Source: Acidobacteriota bacterium (lineage in GTDB: Bacteria > Actinomycetota > Acidimicrobiia > Acidimicrobiales > SHLQ01). Taken from it: DNA of 7,637 nt. Where the stretch lies: positions 1 through 7,637 of the forward strand of contig JADFOM010000113.1 in assembly GCA_022562835.1 (NCBI GenBank), written 5' to 3'. The position numbers and the translations under genes are program-made. Below the pieces are notes generated by a model. That model was not told where the DNA came from. It made no database searches and saw only the letters and a program-made list of their open reading frames with translations. Position 1 is the stretch's first letter. Each line of letters starts with the position of its first letter. Shown in pieces: positions 1-5,470 of the stretch.

Positions 1-7
1 AGGGTTA

Positions 8-970
8 TTACTCTCCGGTTTCCGCGGGATAGCCCAGGGAAATCCACTGGGGGACGCCGCCCTCTTCCACCACCTGCACGTTCTCCCGCCCGTCCCGTCT
101 TAGGATGCTGCCGGCGGTGGAGGCACGCGCTCCAGAGGCGCACACGGTAACGACGGGTAACTCCCTGGGCAGTCCATCCAAGTGGTCCTGCAGCTCTCCT
201 AATTCAATGTTCAACGCGCCGGCGATGTGGCCGCTGGCGATCGCGTCGGCCAAGGCCTGCTCGTCGACGATCCCGCCACGGGCGACGTTGATGAGCCGCA
301 ATCCAGGCTTCGATCCCGCCAAGAGGTCGGCGTTGATCATTCCCATCGTCTCCGGTGTCTTGGCAACGTGAAGAGTGACGAAATCCGATTGCGCCATCAG
401 TTCTTCGAGGGACATCAGCTCGATGTCCTCCTGCCGGGCGCGTTCTTCTGACACGAACGGGTCGAAGGCGATCACCTTCATCCCGAACGCCTTGGCGCGC
501 TGAGCTACGAGACCGCCGATGCGGCCGAGCCCGACGATTCCAAGTGTCTTGTCGGCTACCTCGACGCCTTGCCAGGCGGCACGTTCCCATCGACCCTCGC
601 GCAAAGCGCCGTGTGCCTGGGGAACATTGCGTGCCTGCGCGAGGAGAAGAGCCATCGTGTGCTCTGCGGCGGACAGCACGTTGGCGTCAGGCGCGTTCAC
701 GACCATGATGCCCTGGCGCGTCGCCGCCTCTACGTCGACGTTGTCAAGGCCAATGCCAGCCCGACCGACCACGACGAGACCGACTCCAGCGCTAACAACA
801 TCGGCGCTCACCGTTGTGGCGCTGCGGATGATCAGCGCATGAGCGCCTCGCACCGCCTCGATGAGATCTGCGGGGTCGAGGTCGAGCTGTTCGTCGACCT
901 CATGCCCAGCGTCGCGTAGCCGTTGAAGCCCTGCGTCTGCGATGCGTTCTGTGACCAAGATCCGTGCCAT
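8..970 (-). CDS. serA: Truncated phosphoglycerate dehydrogenase (SerA-like) fused to a C-terminal rhodanese half-domain
   Basis: The protein has 320 residues. Residues 1-252 read as D-3-phosphoglycerate dehydrogenase (3-phosphoglycerate + NAD to 3-phosphohydroxypyruvate, first step of serine synthesis). Visible are GRAGIGLDNVD (69-79), the NAD-binding GLGRIG (147-152), the ribose-binding Asp170 in AFDPF, and NVARGGIVDE with catalytic Arg231. From the GHIAGA motif (247-252) the sequence stops being SerA. The rest resembles the second half of a rhodanese domain: ALNIELGEL, then PVVTVCASGAR with the persulfide-type cysteine Cys277 in loop 277-282, then an EGGVPQW motif (303-309). The SerA catalytic Glu, the His of the TPHxGAST motif, the last part of the substrate domain and any ACT domain are absent. 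The rhodanese half lacks its N-terminal DVR strand. Dehydrogenase activity is therefore doubtful (inference). ATG at 968-970 matches the family N-terminus. The gene follows the peptidase gene by 52 bp. It could be a real recombinant gene, a decaying gene or an assembly chimera. Confidence 0.82.
   Translation of the reverse strand: MARILVTERIADAGLQRLRDAGHEVDEQLDLDPADLIEAVRGAHALIIRSATTVSADVVSAGVGLVVVGRAGIGLDNVDVEAATRQGIMVVNAPDANVLSAAEHTMALLLAQARNVPQAHGALREGRWERAAWQGVEVADKTLGIVGLGRIGGLVAQRAKAFGMKVIAFDPFVSEERARQEDIELMSLEELMAQSDFVTLHVAKTPETMGMINADLLAGSKPGLRLINVARGGIVDEQALADAIASGHIAGALNIELGELQDHLDGLPRELPVVTVCASGARASTAGSILRRDGRENVQVVEEGGVPQWISLGYPAETGE
215..232 (-). other. SerA/rhodanese junction at a shared GHIAGA motif
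   Basis: These 18 bases encode GHIAGA (residues 247-252 of the 8-970 gene). SerA proteins commonly have a motif like SGHIAGAALDVF here, and rhodanese domains commonly have GHIPGA or GHIAGA followed by a hydrophobic-Asn/His-Ile pattern. Upstream of the motif the protein follows SerA and downstream it follows rhodanese, so the crossover falls in the one short string both families share. The exact breakpoint inside the motif cannot be placed from this sequence alone. Confidence 0.7.
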
Positions 971-976
971 TTGGGG

Positions 977-982
977 AATCTA
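977..982 (-). promoter_or_regulatory. Possible leaderless -10 element for the SerA-like gene
   Basis: On the minus strand the hexamer TAGATT fits the actinobacterial TANNNT -10 pattern and sits 6 nt before the ATG at 970-968. No Shine-Dalgarno sequence is seen next to this start. This spacing is what leaderless actinobacterial transcripts show, so the SerA-like gene may have its own promoter in the 52-bp gap after the peptidase gene. There is no clear -35 box. The call rests on a short motif and could be chance. Confidence 0.35.
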
Positions 983-1022
983 CTATCTAAAGACTGAGAC
1001 CCACCCCCCGCCGGCACGTCTC

Positions 1023-2846
1023 CTAGAGGCCCCAGGTTCGTTGGAAGAACGCCAGCTCGGCCTCAAGTGCAGACACGATGGTGTCAGCTCGACGAAATCC
1101 GTGCGCCTCGCCCTCGAAAGCGAGGTACTCGACCGCCACACCATTACGTTCGAGGGCTTTCACAATCGCTTCGGATTGACTCGGCGGGACGATGACGTCA
1201 TCAAGTCCCTGAAGGACCAGCATCGGTGCGGAGATCTGTTCTACGTGAAAGAGCGGCGAGCGGTCTCGGTAACGCTGCATTTCGGCCGGGTAGGGCCCGA
1301 CGAGTCGATCGAGATATCGAGCCTCAAACTTGTGTGTATCCTCTGCGAGCGCAGCAAGGTCTGACACGCCGTAGCGACTTACACCAGCGGTGAAGACGTC
1401 ATCGGCGACGAGCGCGCCGAGCACGGTCAACCCTCCTGCACTACCGCCCCGAATCCCCAGCCTGTCAGGATCGACCATTCCCAGCGCGACCAGGTGGCGT
1501 GCGACGGCAATGCAGTCCTCGACATCGGCCACACCCCACAAGCCCTCGAGGCTGCGCCTGTACGAGCGCCCATACCCCGTGCTGCCGCGGTAGTTGACAT
1601 CGACGACTGCGAAACCCCGACTGGTCCAGTAGCGCACACCGAGCTGCAATCCCGTGCGCGCTGCACCTGTCGGCCCCCCGTGCGCAGTCATCAGCAACGG
1701 TGGGAGCTCATCTGCGGGAGCCTCACAATTCGGGTTCGCGGGTGCGTAGAACCATGCGTGAACGGTTCCGGCGTCGCTGGGCACATCGACGTGAACCGGC
1801 GGTGTGAGGAACCCCGTACCGAGCAGAATCGTCGGCGCAGCTGAAACGCGTTGACCGTCGACATAGACCGCGTGTTCCTCCGCCCACGATGCTGCGATCT
1901 CGCTGCGCGCGCCGAGGGTTGCCACCTCGGTATACGCAGACGTTGAGCCGTCATCTTCGACCAACAAGTCCCCGACCCCCGGTACCGTTTCGACGCGCCG
2001 GAAACCCCGATCGGTCGCGACGAACGAACACGTGCCGAAAACCCACGGCGGCACACCTATTTCGCCGGGAGCATCACTCTGCGGCTCTTTTTCGAGACCG
2101 TTGTCGAGAACCCCATGGATCTGCCAGGAGCCACTACGGTCCGACACGACGTGGAGACGTCCATCATTGGACCAGCGTGGTTGTTGGAGGGCTTCGGCGT
2201 CACCGGCGAGGCGGTGCGAGTCGCTGAGCACGCCATCGGCGAAGGAGGCCTGCCACAGTTCGGTCTCATCCCACGGCATGTTCGGGTGATCCCACTGAAT
2301 CCAAGCGAGTGTCGAACCGTCTGGTGACAGCCTGGGGCTGGAGTAGAAGTCTGCACCCGAGGCGAGTGTGCGAACGGCGAGCGAACCGTCGGTCGCGACC
2401 GCGACCAGCTCGTTAGCCGGCTCGCCCTCGCCGTGCGACTCACGTACACACAGGACCCAATCCTTCCCAGAGCTGACGCTGAGGTCGGCGTAACGCAGTC
2501 CGCAAGGGATCGCTGCCTCCGCACTGAGACATACTGCCTCGGCGCCCGGCTCGAGGCGCCAAAGCCGCTGATCATCGAATTCGACGTAGTACAGAACCCC
2601 GTCACATACCGTCCACGCTCCCCCGCCGTACTCGTGCACCCGAGTCCGCACGTTAGTGTTCGGCGTGATTTCGGACACGTTCGCACCGTCGAACTTCAGT
2701 ACTGTCGACCTGCCACCGTCGGACGGCCTGGACTCACTCCACCAGACCGAGTCACCGTCTTCGATGAGTGCCGACGGAATCGCCGCGTCCGCTACGAGAT
2801 CCGCGGCCGCCAGTGGCGACGGCCAAAGCCCGAAACCGGTGCTCAC
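1023..2846 (-). CDS. S9 family serine peptidase (prolyl oligopeptidase / acylaminoacyl-peptidase type)
   Basis: The 607-residue protein has the S9 layout: an N-terminal beta-propeller-like region (about residues 20-330, with repeats such as SPRLSPDGSTLAW and QQPRWSNDGRLHVVSD) and a C-terminal alpha/beta-hydrolase domain (about 350-607). The hydrolase shows the oxyanion-region HGGP (389-392), NYRGSTGYG (418-426), the nucleophile elbow GGSAGG with Ser469, Asp550 in QGLDDVIVPP and His582 in EGEAHGF, so the catalytic triad is complete. Such enzymes cleave short peptides or N-terminal (acyl-)amino acids. No signal peptide or membrane segment is visible, so it is probably cytoplasmic. It starts with GTG and overlaps the upstream aminotransferase stop by 4 bp, with no clear Shine-Dalgarno sequence, which suggests translational coupling. 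Length is normal for the family. The precise substrate cannot be told. Confidence 0.93.
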   Translation of the reverse strand: MSTGFGLWPSPLAAADLVADAAIPSALIEDGDSVWWSESRPSDGGRSTVLKFDGANVSEITPNTNVRTRVHEYGGGAWTVCDGVLYYVEFDDQRLWRLEPGAEAVCLSAEAAIPCGLRYADLSVSSGKDWVLCVRESHGEGEPANELVAVATDGSLAVRTLASGADFYSSPRLSPDGSTLAWIQWDHPNMPWDETELWQASFADGVLSDSHRLAGDAEALQQPRWSNDGRLHVVSDRSGSWQIHGVLDNGLEKEPQSDAPGEIGVPPWVFGTCSFVATDRGFRRVETVPGVGDLLVEDDGSTSAYTEVATLGARSEIAASWAEEHAVYVDGQRVSAAPTILLGTGFLTPPVHVDVPSDAGTVHAWFYAPANPNCEAPADELPPLLMTAHGGPTGAARTGLQLGVRYWTSRGFAVVDVNYRGSTGYGRSYRRSLEGLWGVADVEDCIAVARHLVALGMVDPDRLGIRGGSAGGLTVLGALVADDVFTAGVSRYGVSDLAALAEDTHKFEARYLDRLVGPYPAEMQRYRDRSPLFHVEQISAPMLVLQGLDDVIVPPSQSEAIVKALERNGVAVEYLAFEGEAHGFRRADTIVSALEAELAFFQRTWGL

Positions 2847-4042
2847 CGAGAACCGAGCAGAGCCGAAATTCGTTCGACACCTTCGGCGAGATCGTCATCG
2901 GAGAGCGCGAACGACAGGCGGGCGTAACCCGGCGCGTCAAATGCCTCACCCGGCACGAATGCAACCTTAACCTTGTCCAGAATCAGGGCGGCTAGGTCGA
3001 CCGTGTCGGACACGACCGTTCCTGCGATCTCGCTGCCGAGCAAGGCCTCAAAGGACGGAAACGCGTAGAAGGCACCCTGGGGTTCGATGCATTCAACTCC
3101 GTCGATCTCATTGAGGAGCCGGTGGATGTTGAGTCTTCGACGATCGAACGCCGCTCGCATCATGGCGACGTCGTCGAGTCCACCATCGAGCGCCGCAATT
3201 GCTGCTCGCTGGGACACGTTGGCCACATTTGATGTGCAGTGTGATTGCAGGCTCGTGGCCGCCTTCGTAATGTCGGGCGGGGCGATCATCCAACCGACCC
3301 GCCACCCCGTCATCGCGTATGTCTTAGCGACGCCATTGAGCACGACACAACGATCGGCCGCTTCGGGGACAACAACCGGAAGTGAGTGCGACTCGTGAGC
3401 GCCGTAGGTGAGGTGCTCGTAGATCTCGTCGGTGATTACCCATATCTCGTGTTCGACCGCCCACCGACCGATCGCCTCGATCTCTTCACGCGGATATACA
3501 GCTCCGGTCGGGTTGGACGGAGAAACGAATACGAGCGCTTTGGTCTTGTCGGTTCGGGCCGCCTCGAGCTGGTCAACCGAAACCCGAAACCCTGCCTCGG
3601 CGCCGGCGGACACGACCACTGGCACCGCTCCGGCGAGGCGAATCGGTTCCGGGTAGGTGGTCCAGTAAGGAGCGGGCAGGATCACCTCGTCGCCGGGATC
3701 GAGGAGTGTCAGCATCGTGTTGTAGACGGCATGTTTGCCACCGTTGGTCACGACGATCATCGACGGATCGATCTCGAGTCCCGAATCGCGCGCTGTCTTG
3801 GCGACGATGGACGCTTTCATCTCGGGAAGTCCACCAGCGGGCGAATAGCGATGGTTCGCCGGGTTGAGGCAGGCCTCGCTCGCCGCCTGCACGATATGTG
3901 AGGGTGTCGGAAAGTCAGGTTCACCCGCTCCGAAGCCAATGACGTGTTCGCCCGTGGCGCGCAGCGCCTTGGCTTTGGCATCGACGGCGAGCGTCGCTGA
4001 CTCGGTGATGTTGCCTACGGCGGTCGAAACTCTTTGGCCCAT
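2843..4042 (-). CDS. Class I/II PLP-dependent aminotransferase, aspartate aminotransferase type
   Basis: The 399-residue protein matches fold type I aminotransferases of the bacterial aspartate aminotransferase subgroup (the Thermus-like branch). Motifs are GAGEPDFPTP (38-47), YSPAGGLPE (66-74), the cofactor-stacking PYW (125-127), SPSNPTG with Asn177, TDEIYEH with Asp205 and Tyr208, the PLP-binding Lys240 in NGVAKTYAMTGWRVG, and Arg375 in YARLSFA, which binds the substrate alpha-carboxylate. The reaction expected is transfer of an amino group between aspartate (or a related amino acid) and 2-oxoglutarate in the cytoplasm. Substrate range in this subgroup varies, so no symbol is given. The ATG at 4040-4042 agrees with the usual N-terminus. 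It is the first gene of a minus-strand pair with the S9 peptidase and is divergent from serC. All key residues are present and the length is typical. Confidence 0.94.
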   Translation of the reverse strand: MGQRVSTAVGNITESATLAVDAKAKALRATGEHVIGFGAGEPDFPTPSHIVQAASEACLNPANHRYSPAGGLPEMKASIVAKTARDSGLEIDPSMIVVTNGGKHAVYNTMLTLLDPGDEVILPAPYWTTYPEPIRLAGAVPVVVSAGAEAGFRVSVDQLEAARTDKTKALVFVSPSNPTGAVYPREEIEAIGRWAVEHEIWVITDEIYEHLTYGAHESHSLPVVVPEAADRCVVLNGVAKTYAMTGWRVGWMIAPPDITKAATSLQSHCTSNVANVSQRAAIAALDGGLDDVAMMRAAFDRRRLNIHRLLNEIDGVECIEPQGAFYAFPSFEALLGSEIAGTVVSDTVDLAALILDKVKVAFVPGEAFDAPGYARLSFALSDDDLAEGVERISALLGSR

Positions 4043-4149
4043 AGCGCAGATACTCTCACGCGTGCAGCTCGCACGAGCACTTGTTTTTGAAAAGCAATCT
4101 CACGACAAACTCCGCCGCATCGGCATCACGATCGGGGCAGACTGTTGCG
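4043..4149. promoter_or_regulatory. Divergent intergenic region (aminotransferase / serC)
   Basis: These 107 bp separate two divergent start codons and so should hold both promoters. A perfect 12-bp inverted repeat, GCTCG-CA-CGAGC, lies at 4067-4078 and might be an operator. On the minus strand GAGTAT ends 7 nt before the aminotransferase ATG and is one mismatch from TANNNT. On the plus strand a TTGAAA lies at 4087-4092 but has no good -10 partner. No strong Shine-Dalgarno precedes serC; only GGGG at 4134-4137 is present. Promoter positions are therefore tentative. Confidence 0.4.
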
Positions 4150-5268
4150 ATGCAGCCTGACATCACGATTCCCGATGCGCTCAAGCCGTCCGATGGGCGG
4201 TTCGGCTCAGGTCCTTCCAAGGTCCCCGCAAACGCGGTAGCTGCACTCGCCGAAGAAGCGGCGGACTACCTAGGCACCAGCCACCGTCAGCCCACGGTCC
4301 AGTTCACCGTCGCGGCGCTGCGTAATGCCATGGCAGAGCTGTTTGCGCTGCCCGATGGCTACGAAGTCGTGCTCGGCAACGGTGGCACTACCTCGTTTTG
4401 GGACGCGGCGACGTTCTGCCTAATCGAGGAGCGGGCGCAACATCTCTGTTTCGGTGAGTTCTCATCGAAGTTCTCAAAGGTCGCCCAGGCGGCACCCCAC
4501 ATCGGTGAGCCATCGTGCATCTCGACCGATCCCGGCGATCACCCCGAACCGGTCTTCGATCCCGAGGTCGACGCTTATGCACTTACACACAACGAGACCT
4601 CGACCGGTGTCATGGCCCCGGTGGTTCGACCCCAAGGTTGCACCGACCAACAGCTCGTACTCGTTGACGCGACATCGGCTGCGGGCGGCCTGCGAGTCGA
4701 CCCTCACCACAGTGACGTCTACTACTTCGCACCACAGAAATGTTTCGCCTCCGACGGTGGTCTGTGGATCGCCGCCATGTCTCCAGCCGCGATCGATCGC
4801 ATTTTGAAACTCAGCACGCAACGTTGGGTGCCACCGACGCTGGACCTGCAGATCGCGGTGGACAACTCGCGCAAGGACCAGACCTACAACACGCCAGCAC
4901 TAGCGACGCTGTTTCTAACACTGCACACCGCCCAGTTCATATGTGAGAATGGCGGCCTCGAATGGTCGGCTAAGCGCTGTGACCGGTCAGCCGATGTCCT
5001 GTATAGCTGGGCCGACCGCACCGACTATACGAACGCTTTCGTGAGCGACCCTGCCAAGCGCAGCCACACGGTCGCGACGATCGATCTAGCTGACTCGATC
5101 GATGCACTTTCGGTCGCGGCCGCGCTGCGCGCGAACGGCATCGTCGATACCGAGCCCTACCGCAAACTGGGTCGCAACCAGTTGCGGATCGCGATGTACC
5201 CGATGATCGATCCCAGCGATATCGAGGCGTTAACCGGTTGCATCGACTTTGTCGTCAACGCCCTCTGA
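4150..5268 (+). CDS. serC: Phosphoserine aminotransferase
   Basis: SerC converts 3-phosphohydroxypyruvate and glutamate to O-phosphoserine and 2-oxoglutarate, the second step of serine synthesis, and may also serve pyridoxal phosphate synthesis. The 372-residue protein fits the actinobacterial-type family: GRFGSGPSKV (16-25) near the N-terminus, GNGGTTSFWDAA (76-87), HNETSTG (147-153), Asp173 in LVDATSAAGG, PLP-binding Lys197 in YFAPQKCFASDGG, TYNTPA (245-250), and RIAMYPMID (346-354) near the C-terminus. I chose the ATG at 4150 because family members begin only a few residues before the GRFGSGPSK motif. A longer frame opening with TTG at 4081 would add 23 low-complexity residues and consume most of the divergent promoter region. 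The gene appears intact. It is divergent from the aminotransferase gene, and its pathway partner serA is represented nearby only by the altered gene at 8-970. Confidence 0.95.
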   Translation: MQPDITIPDALKPSDGRFGSGPSKVPANAVAALAEEAADYLGTSHRQPTVQFTVAALRNAMAELFALPDGYEVVLGNGGTTSFWDAATFCLIEERAQHLCFGEFSSKFSKVAQAAPHIGEPSCISTDPGDHPEPVFDPEVDAYALTHNETSTGVMAPVVRPQGCTDQQLVLVDATSAAGGLRVDPHHSDVYYFAPQKCFASDGGLWIAAMSPAAIDRILKLSTQRWVPPTLDLQIAVDNSRKDQTYNTPALATLFLTLHTAQFICENGGLEWSAKRCDRSADVLYSWADRTDYTNAFVSDPAKRSHTVATIDLADSIDALSVAAALRANGIVDTEPYRKLGRNQLRIAMYPMIDPSDIEALTGCIDFVVNAL

Positions 5269-5470
5269 GAAGCGGCGAAGTATTTCTTTCTCACGTTCGA
5301 CTTTTCTTTCCCGCTAGCTCCGTGCCAGTCTATGCTCCTCACGTAGCGTGGGTAAGTGTCGGGGATTGGCCACTGGTCGTACGATAATGGGTGGAAGCCC
5401 ACCTTCGTGCCGACTCTCTCCGATCTGAGTCTTCCCTTCACGGTCCAGCACCAAATTCGGGAGAGTTTCA
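5269..5470 (+). other. Intergenic region between serC and the glycosyltransferase gene
   Basis: The 202 bp hold no convincing gene. A weak hairpin (TGAGAA at 5266-5271 with TTCTCA at 5288-5293) overlaps the serC stop and is followed by a T-rich stretch near 5301-5308; it is at best a poor terminator. A TANNNT-like TACGAT at 5380-5385, overlapping GATAAT at 5383-5388, could be a -10 box for the glycosyltransferase gene, but no -35 box stands at the right distance. A short hairpin, GGTGG-AAGC-CCACC (5390-5403), follows it. I recognise no riboswitch. Confidence 0.4.
5458..5465 (+). promoter_or_regulatory. Shine-Dalgarno sequence of the glycosyltransferase fusion gene
   Basis: CGGGAGAG lies 5 nt before the ATG at 5471 and contains a GGAG core complementary to the 16S rRNA 3' end. 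It supports that start codon, which is otherwise hard to fix because the first ~44 residues are poorly conserved. It is the clearest ribosome binding site in the window. Confidence 0.6.

Noticed and set aside
8..970. Frameshift as the explanation for the odd SerA C-terminus
   Set aside because: The sequence after residue 252 is coherent rhodanese with its catalytic loop and conserved ending, which a shifted SerA frame would not produce.
996..1022. Inverted repeat GAGAC...GTCTC between the peptidase and SerA-like genes, considered as a terminator
   Set aside because: The stem is only 5 bp with a 17-nt loop, and no T-run follows on the minus strand.
2433..2927. Long plus-strand open frame opposite the peptidase and the aminotransferase end
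   Set aside because: It spans the ends of two well-supported minus-strand genes, its translation is Arg/Pro/Ser-rich with no recognisable motif, and such antisense frames are common in G+C-rich coding DNA.
4081..4149. Upstream TTG start extending serC by 23 residues
   Set aside because: The extension is Ser/Thr/Asn-rich and unlike SerC N-termini, TTG is a weak start, and the ATG at 4150 places GRFGSGPSK at the usual distance from the start. The stretch is better read as promoter region.
5387..5428. Small upstream frame (ATG at 5387, 13 codons) before the glycosyltransferase gene
   Set aside because: It has no Shine-Dalgarno sequence, ends 42 bp before the main start and overlaps a possible -10 box, so it is probably not translated.
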